Shown: positions 1-14,316 of the stretch, piece by piece
How positions within the stretch are numbered: position 1 is the first letter of the stretch
Layout: each line of letters starts with the position of its first letter
Assembly: GCA_948567375.1 (NCBI GenBank)
Contig: OX419759.1
Span: 50,806,593-50,870,592 of the forward strand
DNA length: 64,000 nucleotides
Reading direction: 5' to 3'
Origin: Lunularia cruciata
Lineage: Eukaryota; Streptophyta; Marchantiopsida; Lunulariales; Lunulariaceae
Notes under the pieces: generated by a model
What the model was told of the DNA's origin: nothing
Databases searched by the model: none
Seen by the model: the letters and a program-made list of their open reading frames with translations, nothing else
Position numbers and translations under genes: made by a program

Positions 1-655
1 ATTGTGGCGCTCCGTGAGTTGAAACGGTCGTCGAGGAGCGGATTCAGGAGGGGGGATTCTGGTATTAACTTTTGGTAATAACTCTTGGACGATAACTTTA
101 TAACTTTTTGGTGAGGCATGTTGGAGAATACTATTTTTAACTATGATACTTTGGGAAATTCTCTTATATAGATTGAAATATTTTAAATTTAAATGCTCGC
201 AGTGACTTAATAACTTTTCAGAACCTAATTCAAATTCTCTTCACACCTTCAAAGTATAGCTTATTTATGAGTGAAATACGACTCCTCTCTTCCGGGACGA
301 CAGTGAATGGATGATATAAAGACCCCATTATGAGAAAAAAGTGAGAAAAAGAAAGAATCTATTTTCCGATCGAGCGGGTGAGTAAGGAAAAATTCGATTA
401 GCGAGGTTTTCTTGTTGAATTTCGATTTGCTTGATGAATACACATTTGCCTGGATGAATACACATAATGCAGAGGATAAAAAAACAGATGAAAACAGATG
501 AAAACTATACCTGCTCAGAGGAAAGTTTTGGAGGAGTCAATATTTAAACATGTAACATATACGAGCTGTTAAAGTGTATCCTTAACTCAAAGCAGTGAAA
601 GCAAGTGAAAGAAAAATCATTGCCCATCAAATCCAGAGTATAAAATCAACAAACA

Positions 656-684
656 AAATAAAATAAAATAAAATAAAATAAAAT
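656..684. repeat. AAAAT microsatellite
   Basis: About six uninterrupted AAAAT/AAATA units lie in an AT-rich stretch. It is a simple repeat with no sign of function. Confidence 0.9.
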
Positions 685-2193
685 CATATTGAATATCCTC
701 GTATTATTTGATTGAGTTGAGATTGACCACAAGTACTCGTCTTGTGAAAGAAGTGCGCACTCAAGTAGAGCGGTAACGGGCTACAACCCGAAGGCATTAC
801 CGGTCGCTTTGAACGGGGTTGTAAAACCTGAACGGGGGATTTTTTCACCTTCCCGTGAATTTGGAAGGTAACCCCGCCCCGGTTAACGGAGTTCTGGTGA
901 TGTGGGTACCGTGTGGTAAGCCCCAAATGCTCCTGGCGAATCCGTTGAGTATGATTCTTGTAGTAGTTTCGGCAGTCGTCTTCTCTGTCTATCCACGGTA
1001 CCCTAATGTACAGACGGTACTCGGAAGTTTTGTGAAATATCCAAGAGTAGTAGGTACGAACCGGAGGTAAGTCTCTTCTCCGGCAGTCGCCGTCTCTGAC
1101 CACCTAGAGTCCTGGGGCTACGGTGTAGGGGTCAGCCGAACCAAATCTACTTTTGTAGTAAGTGGGCCTGCGCTCCGCAAAATAAGGGCTCAGAATAGAA
1201 AGGGGGACAGACCGCAGCTCTCGTTGGTCCAGGCCCCGAGGAGCTCGTAGCTGGTGCTTCGCTGGACTCTTGAATCGACTCTTCTGCACCACCTGTCCAT
1301 CTGAATTCTCCGACATAAATTGCCCGCACGGCGGCGCTGGCTGGCTTGCTGGCGCCGGACCGGATTTACCACGTTTCATTACTCTCCACAGCCGGATTTC
1401 ATCCAGTCCACGCCGCTAATGTGCGCAGTTACGGCGTGCTTTCTAACCTTCCGTACAAGAAAACCGTTAAACTTCTGACAGGCATCAATCCACGCCCGCG
1501 GCCCTTCTTCTCGTCGGTTTCTGCATCAGTTCTCCTCTCTGCCTGAAGTTCGAGAAAGGTGACGGCGGCCCTGTCTTGAACTGCCCGTCTTATCTCCGAC
1601 TGCGCAGGACCCCGGTTTTATTAACTGAACGCGGGTTGCCAGTGTGGATATTTCGTGGGACGAAAATGATTGTTACCGTAGTATCAGATGCCAGCCCCAA
1701 GTCCTAGGACGCCTTAATCGAGGGGTTTAATTAGGGCGTTGCATGTGCTTTCGAGGCGAGTACTTCCTTAAACTCGAGGACAGCTGCCAAGTTCCATTCT
1801 GTCCCAGTTGGCTTTCATCTCTCTGGCAGAAGGAAGAAAAATCCTTGACAGTTTTCTCATTTTCCTCTTTGGCCTTACTTCTCACAAAAGTCTGCTCTAT
1901 TGTGAGGAAAAAACGAAATAATGGGATTGAACTTCTTGGTTTTCGACTTTGCGCCTCGTGAGGGATTGATGGGTAATGACACGATGAGTTTCGTCTTTTA
2001 TAGAAAAAAGGAAATAAGAAATATCTCTACAAATTACTGTCGCCTCTTATGAAACAACGGTTGAAGAGAATTTCGATTTATATTCCATATGAAGATCTCT
2101 TCTAATTGATGTAAATTTCACACAGCTTTTCTAATGTCCGTCCTAACAACAGAGTCACTCAGGGAGTTCCTAACCGCAGCTAGGAACTCCTAA

Positions 2194-2210
2194 CCCCCCC
2201 CCCCCCCCCC
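2194..2210. repeat. Poly-C tract
   Basis: A run of 17 consecutive C residues follows a small inverted pair (GTTCCTA and TAGGAAC) just upstream. The length of such a run is prone to assembly or slippage error. Confidence 0.85.
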
Positions 2211-2516
2211 GTCTGCACGTTCATGGGGGAATCCGCAGAACTTTCAAGACAAGTGGAATGGCGGTAAAGACTTTACAAGTGGTCCTCTGCTAAGATGACA
2301 TGGCAGGAAAAACCTTGCCAGCTCATATAAGCTACTCGCTGAGCCGTAGAACTTTTAAGGGAAATGCATGTCGTGCCATTTTGCATGTGACTTTCAGAAT
2401 TGCTTTGTTGCCAAACGCCAACTACAGACCATCTGCTTAATGACGACAATAGCACCACACACGTAACAAAACTGCGTTCGTCCATCAGTCCGTCCACTGC
2501 GAACCTCCTAAACTCC

Positions 2517-2540
2517 GTCCTTCCTTCCTTCCTTCCTTCC
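2517..2540. repeat. TTCC microsatellite
   Basis: Six tandem TTCC units, a simple pyrimidine repeat. Confidence 0.9.
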
Positions 2541-3043
2541 CTCCTCATGTGTACGAAGACGGATGCGACGCACCTACAGAGAGGAGAATTTGAGTTTCAG
2601 CACCCGAAAGTACAGTTCAACGTCGAGTGCAAGTCTTTCTTTTGTTTGGGGTAGGACTTTAAGAGGGTGGAATCTGCGCCAGTTTGCACGCTTGTTCGAG
2701 GCACCAATCACACCGCTTTAGGGGACATGAGAAATATCTCATAACCCCTAAGTACTGTACAAACAAATTCAATTTTTCTGAGCATAGAAGTGAAATATAG
2801 TTCCTAGTGGAAAACATGATTGAATCTCCGTGTTTATTATTACACCGGCTCAACAATGGTAGTGCTAAAGATCTTTGGTGCCCTTCATTAAGGCCTCAGT
2901 CTCCACATGGGAGTGTTGAACTGTAAAAACGAATTTGTTGTTGTTGGTTGCGGTTCTTATTTCTTTATTGTTTATATTTAGTCAAGCATATCGAGAATAA
3001 ACACTTAGGAATAGACTATAATGTTTTGCCCTTATCGTGGAGT

Positions 3044-3177
3044 TGCTTGGGGATGAATATGAAATTGTGGAAAAGGAAGATTAATTATCAACTAAAGCAC
3101 TTTACGTACTTGCTTGGGGATGAATATGAAATTGTGTAGAAGGAAGATTAATTATCAACTAAAGCACTTTACGTACT
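3044..3177. repeat. 67-bp tandem duplication
   Basis: Two adjacent copies of a 67-bp unit start with TGCTTGGGGATGAATATG at 3,044 and 3,111. They differ at about two positions, so this is a recent local duplication in non-coding DNA. Confidence 0.9.
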
Positions 3178-6100
3178 TGTTACGTATCTAAATTATCTAT
3201 CAAATTATTCTATATATATAACCATCAGAACAATCAATCATGTACTGGGATGTAAATGCTTTACAGCTATTTTACACATTCGACTCAAGATCGAGAATAT
3301 TATTGCTCGTGTTAGACACGTTCGGAGATAATGGCAGTATAAACATGCGGATATGGCTTTTAAATTATCCCAAAGGATTTTGTTCTCATCTTTTTGTTAA
3401 CCCTATGATCAGTAGACGATGCAAAGCACACTTTCCCATATTGATGTGGACATTGGAACTTAGAACTACGTTTCGTTACTCAAACATTTGCTTTTGAGAC
3501 CTATGCTACTCGAAGATAAGGTTGTCCTAAACTGACCTTATAGAGTAAAAGCTTAAAGAGAGGTTTCTTTATATATATCCACCTTCTATACCTTGAGAAT
3601 GGCATTCAAGAGAGAGATAAAGAGAAAAAAATATGATAAGTCAGATACAAATTCCACTACTAAAAAAGAAAGAAAAGGAGAGTACTGCAGTACATAGACC
3701 ACAAATTGCAGTGAAAATCCTTTCACTGTTCTGAAGTGAAAGGCACATATTTCAATTGCATTTTAATTTCATGGAAGCTCGCAATGACAGGAAAACATTG
3801 GTTATGATAATCGCTATTTATTTACATTTGCGTAACCAGATAAAGTTCTCGAGTCTTACTTAAATCATTAAAATAGTTTACAAGTACAGTCCTTTGTTCC
3901 TCATGTAGTCCAATATCAATATCAAGAGGAATGGAACCGATCGTGTGAATATCTATAATTCAGGTTTTATTCAGTACTTTCCATATATGACATGCTTTGA
4001 ATCATTTCCTTCGACGTCACAAGCCCAAAGGACAGAATAACCATTGACTTGTCAGGATCTTCTAAGTCCATCGTATTTTAGAAATCTACTACGTACTTTA
4101 CCAAAAGATCTTAAGTGGCTATGTTTAATCAGCTTGCAATTGTTTCTCCATTTCAACACTCCTGGTGGAGTTTTGGAGTGATTGTGAGTGCAAATGGATG
4201 GTGTATTATGTGTGATTTCTTGGTTTCTACCTAGCGTTTCTTGAATATAGTGGAATTTCGTTGACTCAGTCAGAGATCTTCCGAGTTTATATTTAGGACA
4301 TCGAGAAGCGAGAGATATGTATACACCTAGGAGTTTCCCGTCTGGAATATAAATGGGTAAAGAATGGTGAGAAGATATAGTTTATTCACTTGCTGCTGAT
4401 ATACTTATAATTAGTTCATAGATAGATATACTGTAGTGGTTTCCATAGAACCTTTTATGATCTAACATTCTGATATAATTGGAGACCCTTGCTATAAAGA
4501 ATGATGTTACTTATTCTGCAATAGAATATTAAATACAAGTTTCCTAGCACTGTATACACTTAAAGGATGTCCCATATTGAAAAGAAAAAGACGAAAAAAA
4601 AATTCAATTATGACTAGAAGAAGCTCCTCAAAAGAAGCAACTTATTTTGGATGGACTTAAATTTTATGCATGAGATGTCCCCACTGAGCTTTGATTCATA
4701 GCTAGTTGCAAACAGGTAGAAACACTGGAGACCTGAAATTTCTTTTAAACAAGTGCTCGACCTCGAGGGTCAACGAGCGAAATCAGAAGGCGCTGCTGGT
4801 GCTGCTACAGCGTTGCATGGGATTCAAATGAAAAATGATTGTGGGAAAACGTGTGTGAGGAGAATTTGGGATCGCCAGCTCTGGAGAGAAAGCTCTGGAG
4901 CACTTTCCAACGAAAAGAAGCATCGAGGCTGGCGATGCAGCAATTGTCTTGGTCTAGAACCGACATTTATCTGCGTACGAAAAAGAGAGAGGCAGGCAGA
5001 ATCAATGAAAGCTGCACATAAGAAGGCAGCTAGCGGTTGCTCCACAGTAGCTTCATTCTTCCTTTCTGTAGTGGTGTGAGCGTGACTTGTAGCGATGATC
5101 ATATTGTTTATTCTCGATAGTTGAACCCACAGTTGCCACTTTTTTATCCATGATAGGGTGGACAAGAGTTTGTTTATTCGATGTAAATTAGAGTACTGCT
5201 GAGCATGTTGATAGCTAGATCTGCCAGCGGGGAAGGAAAAGAGCGAGAAATTAAAGGTACCCCACCGGCCTGCCAATGTGAAATTCTCTGCGGGCAAATC
5301 TCATACTGACCGTGGGTGTTGGTTATGGTGTTGGGCGACCTCTCACACGCCGATTTCGTATTTGCATGCACCTGCCCCTGTGCACTGTAGCCTTTTATGC
5401 TTTCGGGGACAACATATGCATTGTGTGGGTGATTGCTTGGTTCCTACTGTGCAGATTGGCAATTGTGTTACGTTTGGGCTCTGCCGAGTTCTTATCGATA
5501 TTCTCGACTATTGAGAATTCTATCATAGACATGCATCGGGGATTTCAAAATCTTCTGTACCTGCTCCAGTATGTATAGCTTAAAGTTTGCGCTCTTTGAG
5601 TGACCGAATGTACGGAAAATGGCTGTGAAATTACTCTTTAACCCGCCTTCGTTGGTGATGAAGAAGAAATTAGTCTGGAGGTAGAAGTATCTGTTCTTTA
5701 TACCTGCTCCAGCTGTGAGACGAAATAAACATGATTCTCTTTTGTGGCGGTTAGCTTTGGGGTATAAGTTTCCAACCACTTCCTCTCTGGATAGATCTTA
5801 GTGAAGTCGAGACATAATGTGTACTAAATCGTACCACAAAATCAGCTTCTGTTTATGGTTCAAAGATCGCACCAACTCTCCTATGATGAAATCACACTAT
5901 CGTAATAGTTGTAGATATGCAAGCACCTAGAATCCTCAACAGACATACCAGCGAGTTTAATTTCCTTCCGGGCAGTCATTTTCATCGCCCCCATCATGCT
6001 GCTGTCACTCTTTTTTGTCTCTCACGAACAACTTCTACTGTAATCGAATTATCTCGAACCACATTCGAACATTACAGATAGAGGAATCTCATGTGCTGAC

Positions 6101-6618
6101 CACACATTTCGACCCGGGTGAAGTGGCGGCTTACTTACGGTATGATGTTTCTCTTTTTCTTTCCAACGATCCCACCATGAGCCATCTCAGAAGATTGCAA
6201 TCGCATTGGTGCTCGAATAGATTCTAGTAAACCTCAGAATCCCCACCAAGCCTCATGTTCAGTTTCTAGACCCGAATACACAGTGTATCTGGGGTTGTGA
6301 TGGGCAGCAGAGCTCTCTCCTGTCATATCTATCTACGCTGCACTGATTCCGTCATCATCTATTCGTTCACGAGGGATCTACGAGCTTTTGAGCTTCTGTA
6401 ACTAGCACAATCTACACTACAGCAATTACTTCAGACATCGAGAGCCTCTATTTCCTCGGAGATTCTATAGAAGACAACTAAACAACAGAAATCACTCGGT
6501 CACACCCACCCTGCCAATGAAACTCGTGCACACCCATTCAGGGACAGCTTCCAAACTGCTAAACAATCCAGAGCTACTTCGATCAATCAATATGCAGGTT
6601 ATAATTGCTGCATACGTG

Positions 6619-6641
6619 ATCTTCTTCTTCTTCTTCTTCGT
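6619..6641. repeat. CTT microsatellite
   Basis: About seven CTT units; read on the minus strand they give a run of GAA codons inside a short chance frame. Confidence 0.85.
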
Positions 6642-8840
6642 CACTTGCAAGCATAATCATGAAGAAAAAGCCTTTCAACATCATTAGTTCAGGAGAGCTC
6701 GGAGGTTTGGTGGTACATATCTGTCTCAAATACGACTCTTTAACTTCTTTTCCATCCACAAACCAAATTTCCAGCATCTATTACGGTTGAGGTTCATTAG
6801 AAAGTCTTAGAGTTAGCCCCAAAAACTTCAGTCAGATACGAACATGAATCATAATGAGAGTTGAACAACGAAAGTTTCAATCAAGGACGTAGATAGAACT
6901 CAAACTATAGAAAGGACATATAGGAAGAACTGGAGAAGGATAAAATGTATCAGGACATATACTTAGTTAATCATGTTAGTAATATAGTTATCATGGCGAA
7001 TGGAGAACATTTCTTCCCCTTACATGCGTACTTGATTCAGTTCATGTAGACTATGTCTGCTACAAGATATAATTAGTTATTTCTGTATATTAGTGAGTAG
7101 CTTATTGCCTTAAACAGACAAGACATTTGTCATCATCTTGAGACAAGATTATCATGAACTCGGTGTGTAGTTTGAAATGGATTTTCTCTTTAGCGACTTT
7201 TGTACTACACTATGGGAACACACTAGAAAGAAAATTCTTGTCATTGAGTGATTTGTAAAGAATAAAAGATTTCTACTTTCGTAATTGATTATTATCAAGG
7301 ACAATTTTTGTATATTAACAAGATTAAGCATGGGATATATATGATCATGTTATGGGATAGCTTTTGCAGTGGCTTTTATCGATCATAAGATAAATGCCGC
7401 ATTATAAAATGGGTTATTATGAACAGAATATATATGATAAGCGCTGGCTACTATGTTTTTGACATGACGAATTTTTCACCACATCATAAACAAGGAGAGA
7501 AAATATGTTGTTGTGAAATCACATAAAATAAAACATTTAACTCCCATACAATAATTTTATCTTTGTAATCGTGGTCCAAGAATCGAAACTTTAACAGATT
7601 TAGACCATCTTGAAAACAATAGTTGGCAGTTATATCGTAGAGATTTTGATTGAAATGACCACTACATTCGAATTTTACAGCTTTTTCCCCACCCTCGCTT
7701 GTTATATCAAAATTTGCTTGTAGTTATCATGTCGTTTCCACAGATGACTTTAAACGATAAGCTCGTAAGGTTTGTTAGGTTGTATAATAGTCATCTTAAT
7801 CCATATGGACCTGACATCTAAGCGACACCTAAACCACTAACCTTCATTTTGAAACTTGTGCATTCAATTTGGATGACATAAAATATCAGACTACTAACAT
7901 TCACCTTCACAAGTCCAATGAAAAATAAATAAAATGTATTTATTTCTTTATCTTCCGTAGGTGTGTCCGGGATTTTGGCAGTAATTTCGACGAGTCAGTA
8001 GAGTTTGGATTAAATGTAGGTAATATTAAGACTCATGCCCTTTGGATAACTATGATCTCCAAATTGACTGAACATGAGTACCAACTTGTAATGTTCAAAT
8101 ACAAATACAAATATAAAAATAAAAATAAAAAACAGAGGTAAAGTCGTGCAAGAAAATAATCACGAAACTGGGACACGAAATTACAATTACGTATTTTATA
8201 TAAATCATCAAGGGAATTATGTCGTACCGCGCGATAGTTGATGAGGTACTCTACTCAATTAATTACCTTCATTTGAAGAAGAAAAGTTGTTTATTCTACG
8301 GTGAACTAGTTCACAATTCATACTTCATCCTTAGTGTTTTCCTCTTCTGACAAAGAAAATGAAAAACTTCCAGCGTCCAGAATATTCCCCACGCGCTTGT
8401 TATATTCTAATTCATGGTCGTAAACTAAGCGTGAGGCCTAGGCCCAAAATTGTCGTGTTGTGAAAGTCCCTATAAATTCTATGTTGTTAATTAACTTTTC
8501 TTCGTGACTTTTGTCATTCTGATAAGGACAATCAAATACGAGAGAATGATTTGACTTCTACTTGAGAGGTTTGATGGCGGTTTGTCTATTCCCAATTTGG
8601 AAAGATTCAAAAAGAAAAACACACAAACAAAACAAAAACATTCCTGCCTACCTCAGAAGTAGCAATCTATAGCTTTTACGCATCTATAGCCCCAGGGTAA
8701 TGGCTTTTGTGAAATGTGTATACATGTAATTGCTTGTGTAAAGAGAGTGAAAAACCGTCTCATGAAAAACAAATAAAAATGATTTCACCTGGACTAAATT
8801 TGGGCTACCACACAAGCTTTAATGCCAAGACACCAGATTT

Positions 8841-9010
8841 TCATGTGTTGTAGGGTGGTAGTTCTAACCCTGGTGGGGTTAGTCCAACCTTTCGTGGGTC
8901 TGGCTATGACTTCGTTTCCAAGCTTTCAAGTGTTGTGGTTGTCTTAACCCTCCTGGTGGGGTTCTTAGTCTAACCTCTGGTGGGTCAGGGATAACTTCGT
9001 TTCCAAGCTA
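8841..9010. repeat. 85-bp imperfect tandem duplication
   Basis: Two units of 85 bp (8,841-8,925 and 8,926-9,010) both run from TCA-GTGTTGT to TTCGTTTCCAAGCT and both contain CTGGTGGGGTT. Several substitutions separate them, so the duplication is older than the one at 3 kb. Confidence 0.85.
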
Positions 9011-10375
9011 ACAATATTCTTGAGCACTAATGGGGCTATTGATGTCCTTCCTTCCTTTTGTAGGGTCATAGCTTGATGCATGATAATGCTTCTATGTAAC
9101 GACTCGATTTCGATAATTTCATTGTTTATCTTTATTTGATTCCCAGGGTGTAGTACCTTATAAGGGGTGCCCCTCTCCTTCAAGTCTTGACCTTGCTTGT
9201 TTATAAAGGACGAGTTGAAAGTTGTACTCAAAGTTGTGACTATGGACTGCACTGTTGTTCCTTGATTCGTTCTTGAGTACATGAGGAGAAAAAAGTGACT
9301 TTAGTTTTTAATAGTATGTGTATCTCTGAATTCATGCAGTCTATAAGAATACAGATTATGATCCAGTAATTTTCTGGATTCGCTCTACTGCTTGTGGTTG
9401 TGAGTTCAATCTCGACATGAATCTCGTTTCTTTGGTTTTGCAGTTCGTTTTAAGCTCAAAGTGGAGGGTTTGAGAAAAGAAAGAGTTTGATTCAAGATTT
9501 GATGGCGAGGGGATGAGTCCCTGCGCGGTCTTAAGAAAATATCTTTAAGATGATGCATGGCCAATCTGAGCTGAAAAGTATGAACACTTCGAAGGAGTGT
9601 GCTGTCAGTGAACAAGGTAGAGACAGAAAGCAAGGATGTATACAGAGAATGGTGCAATTTCGGACAAGTGATGACTTTTAGTGTAGGTACTATCCTTCTG
9701 CGGCATATGGACAAGAGAAAGTAGGAAGGTTCTTGGCCAACAGCATGTCATTCACATCCACTGGTAACAGGATTGTCCTGATTGCTGGAAACGGTGTCAA
9801 ATGTAGTGTTATAATTCTCCGAAACGAAGTGATAGTGTCACTGTTTGCGCCATGTAGTGTGGATACAGGAAACGGATGACACTTTTAGGAGTGCTGCTGC
9901 TAGCAGCCTAATCAAAGAGCGTTTGAAACAACTTTAGAGAAGCAAAAGCTGCCCCCAGAATGCTGGCACCTGGAATGAATCAGACAAAACGACATTATTC
10001 ATTGACATGAAAGTCAAGTCCATGACAGAAGGATTTATTGCTCCGCAAGCAATCCGAGTGGACAAGATACCCATAGGTTTGGACCATACGCTCGGATCCA
10101 ACTTTGGGTTGTTTGACGGTATCTTAAGATGTCAATTTAGCGTATCCACTTCTTGTCTCGTGTAATTTAGTGGAAATCCTTTTGATCTCGTGCAGTAGCG
10201 GCTTCTTGATTTCAGCGTTCCCGAATTGAGACCTTTCTGTTGGTTGCTCGGGTACGACTTGCGATAACTTCGCCTCGAAACGAAATAGACTTGATGTTGA
10301 AATCCGGTAGCGTCACGGTTCGTAGGGTTGATGCTTGAACTTAGATGGTGGGAGCCTCAGCTCTATCAGTTAGTC

Positions 10376-10378
<3 letters not shown>

Positions 10379-10411
<33 letters not shown>
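10379..10411. repeat. GA microsatellite
   Basis: About sixteen GA units. Read as protein this gives an Arg-Glu run in a short chance frame. Confidence 0.9.
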
Positions 10412-10412
<1 letters not shown>

Positions 10413-13400
10413 AGGGGTCCACAGCAGGGAACGAGTGGATGTTGCCTCCGATGGTGGAAGAACTGGTGGGATCCTCCGCTCAACTGACTAATCAATTTTT
10501 CACTCACTCAGAACGACTCGGATAGTGATAGGAGTGCCTCACTCTAGGTCTCTCTAGGTAGGGCTCGGAGGTTTGTTTAGACATTGACGTCAAGGGAGGA
10601 GAGAAGACGACTGAAGGAAGGGTTTGCTTTGACCGTGCCCTGAAATTGCAGTGGGGAACATAGAAATAAAAAATTGCTGTAGCTCTTGGAGACTGTGACT
10701 TGCTTGGTTGATTACGTCGTCAAGAGTAAAGTTAAAGACAATGACTTTCTTCGCTGGGAAGACCGGAGTCAGCAGACAGATCCATCCTGTTCTGGGAGAA
10801 CCCATCATGTTAGAAATCAGGAATTGCAGGTGGATAGATACCTCCTGTACCACTATTTCTCTTCTGCGGGTTCGATGTTGTTGTCTCAGTTTGATTGAAA
10901 CTTTTCTCTGGACTGCTGGGGTGAACATGAGTGATTCGTACTGCGTGGGAAGGAAATGAAATCATCAGAATCAGCTGACAGTTTGAGTGAATTTATGGCT
11001 GAGAATCAATTGACTATGTGTCGGATACGTTTCTCTCGTCAGCTGTTCGATCTTTGAATAGACTACTTGCAGTATTGAATACACCAGATATCGTGTTCAT
11101 ACAGGTTTGATCATTCACGAAGACCCCGATGGCTTTGTCGGCAAGGTACAGCTGTACTGCTACAAGATCGTTTCTAGCTCAATCTAAACAATGACATGCT
11201 AAAGTGTAATCATCTCACATTTTCCGGCTTTCACTATTGAGAGAATCCAGGGAGGGGTGTGTTCATTTACTTCCGCTGTGCTGTAGATCTCGAGAAACCA
11301 AACGGCTGCCGGTGAATCATCAGCACAACTTAAGAAATTAAGAACTGTTGAGAAGTGGAGAGAAGAAGAAGAAGAAGACTAAGGCAACTTTTCTAGCCAG
11401 ATAAGACAGAGATGCGTTCTAAAAACCTCTATCCGAGCGAACAAACATCGCTCGAGCGTTCCATAAAGCACATACGGTCTTCTACACAGGCTATATTCAA
11501 GTCAGCTTAATCCCTTGTTAGGCGAAATTAAATACGCTTTGAATACTTCCTCCAGAAACCTCTCCTAATTCTCATGCACGTGTGGCGTGATCCCCTGGAA
11601 AGGTCCGATAGTCGAACCCACTATATCGTTCCCAGGATCGTGGCAGCAAAGAACCGATAGTCTAACCTCAGCATTCGCTTAGGCCATGTGCTATGTGATG
11701 GTTGACGACGGGGACTCATTTCTCCATTGATTCGCACGAAGACGTGACCTCAGTCTTAATGCTACGGCAGAGAATCAGAAGAGTATAAGTGGATCGGTTT
11801 CTCTCGTACAAAAGTTTCTCTTACTCTCCGATCTCGACCTTGGGTACGAAGGAATCCTCAAACAATCATTGTAAGGACAGAAACTGTAAAGTAGTCATAT
11901 TGTGGTTGTTGCCACTCACGGAGACTTCGAGCATAAGCTAGTAATGGAATGAAAGACCCTCGTACAAAAAGTTTCACATCTTCTGTAGTTTGGATGAGAG
12001 GAACTCTAGAACCAACCGTTTCTATAGCTAGAGTAATCAATAAAAGAAGCAATTTCATTCTCAGTATAATCCACTGAGTTCTCAAGGAGCATGAAAATGA
12101 CCAGTGCAATAAGTGAGTAGAAGGAAATAACGACAGTCGAGTGAAGCTGCTGCAATCTCGCTGACGTACTGCAGCATCTTGTATGATGAATAATGTACTT
12201 CTCCCGGGAATATTTGAACATACCAAAGCGCAGAACAGCGCAGAAGGAGCTCTGCTGACAAAGCTCACTAAACTTGAACAGCATGTGACACTCATCATCA
12301 TCATCTCCTTCTCTATGTTTGCAAGTTCTATGAGTGCAGCTCCGTAAAAGGGGGTACCCATAAAAGGCCACAACTCGTCCACTGCGCTGCTCCTGCTTCA
12401 GTACAACGTTAACCTGCACTGACAGTGATAGGCGTGTGGCAGCCGTGCGAGATAAATCTGGAGTATCATGGAGCAAATAAAATGATCGAGTACCAGCGGA
12501 AGTAAGATTTGCCAAATGTCTTCAACTCAGGGTAGCTGGCGCAATATCGGACTCTCAGACCAAGGATTACGGTGAAAAGAGTCCGAACAGACATAAATGC
12601 ACACACGCAATATCCGGGTGATGAAATTCCGATGACCTCGACGCCGAGTCGTAGCATCTTCACGATCCTCCGGTCGTCACTATATAACAACTCCGGTCGA
12701 AGTTTGACTATAGTACTTGTGTGAACAGGAGTTAGGACTTGAAACCATGTAAAGGAAGGCTCACAGGAACGGAAGATGGGGCCGCACGTAATCTATCTAA
12801 AGGATGAACTGGTTGTCAGGGCATGCCTCACTGCATGCACTGGATAAGTCAAACGGTGAGGTGACAAACACAAGACGAAGATGCAGACAAGAGGAGCTGT
12901 AATTGCTCAATTCTCCAGTGCAACCATCCTCTTGTCTTTCTACCAGTACACGAGGACCAGTCGGAGCCGGGGAAACTTTTCATCGTTCTAAAAGCAAATA
13001 ACGGAGCTACTTCTCCGAATATTGTACAAACTTACGCCTGGCACATATATTCCTTCATCTCAATATTGATCCATTGTACTGGTCTCATCGCCTTGCGCCA
13101 ACGATGCCAACAGGGGCTGTATGAAATTCAAGTATGAACCCAGCGATGTCAAGGTCCGTTACTCAAATGACTGATGGCACTGATTTGTTTTGAACCAAAC
13201 CTTGTCAGCCAAACAGGGCTTTGCTTCAGTACAGAGAACAATTTGGTCCAAAGCCTGGAGCTGGCTTGCTGACTGGTTTGCTGGCCAGCCCTTCAGTGCT
13301 ACACACTTTGCCGCCCTCCACGTTCCTCCGTGTTGTTGTAAACTTAGATTAGAACGGATTGCCAGTCCACGGATCCCCAATGTGATGCCATAAAAGTTCG

Positions 13401-14316
13401 TTCATATCGACCTCAGAACAGTGAATTTGTTCACTGTGATGATTGTGCATGAACCTGCTCCCTGACAGAAGAATGAGAAGTCACATGCCTTGAAGCTTGG
13501 GGTGTGTTTACAGTACTCTGTACCTCATTTCATAACGACGCTGTGGTTCAACGATACTAGTCTTTACCGTACATTAAGATAGATTTCCCTCGGCGAGCAT
13601 TTTCCACGTATTGGCACTTGCAGGAGTAACTTCTTTGAGAACGATAAACGTGAGGAGATGGGTTGTACACACATGCTCAGAGTGTGGAAGGGTGTCGTGA
13701 GATCTTACATGTCATGGCAAATTCGTTCATTAGTGGCTCTTCATGGACTATATAGCCATCTCTAGCTAACTCCAAGGCTAAATATGAACGGGAACATGAA
13801 ATTGCGAGACATGAGTTACCTCAATCAACATATAACCACTTTATCTAACCTCTGAATTGCACTCAGAAATGGTCGCTGAATCTTGCACGGTCAGTTGTAA
13901 ATCTCCTTCGTGTTGTCCTCACCTCTGCAATGTACGTGATGAGTATTAGTAACGTGGGACAGTTGATTGTTACATAAACTTGCAATCAAAATCTTCCTAT
14001 TTGGTGAACCGGAGGCTATCATGACGTGCTGTGCCGGGGAGTAGACAAACCTGAGTTGGTTCGAAAAGGTCACTCAAAGTAATGTTCCTTCCTGAAAAGG
14101 ACATAGGGCGAGCAGCTGTGAGAATTCTTGTTTTGAGCATATTTGCTGCTGCCAACAAAGTTTGATTTTCCTACCATTGTCTAGTTCCTTGTTATTTTGA
14201 TCGAAAATCTCCCTGCCGGGGGCTTCTTGATAAGTTCAAAAACGACAATGTTGTGACCATGATGGAAGATATTAGGGCTGACTTTCACAGGACATACGAA
14301 GGATTTAGTACATACA

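Larger units (their letters stand above)
1..14316. other. Gene-poor flank, no supported gene
   Basis: I find no convincing gene here. Open frames on both strands are short, overlap in several frames and lack recognisable domains. The longest are minus-strand frames at 11,858-12,690, one of which contains a hydrophobic stretch, but splice structure and domain support are absent. The stretch holds simple repeats (listed separately), an 85-bp tandem duplication near 8.9 kb and a 67-bp tandem duplication near 3.1 kb. Exons of an unrecognised gene could be hidden here. The 3' UTR of the large minus-strand gene presumably extends below 14,317. Confidence 0.5.

Noticed and set aside
684..1379. Overlapping minus-strand frames up to 139 codons
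   Set aside because: They overlap in several frames, lack domains and show no splice context, so they are treated as chance open frames.
11858..12690. Minus-strand frames with a hydrophobic leader-like stretch
   Set aside because: Two overlapping frames give unrelated proteins; neither has a clear domain or splice sites.
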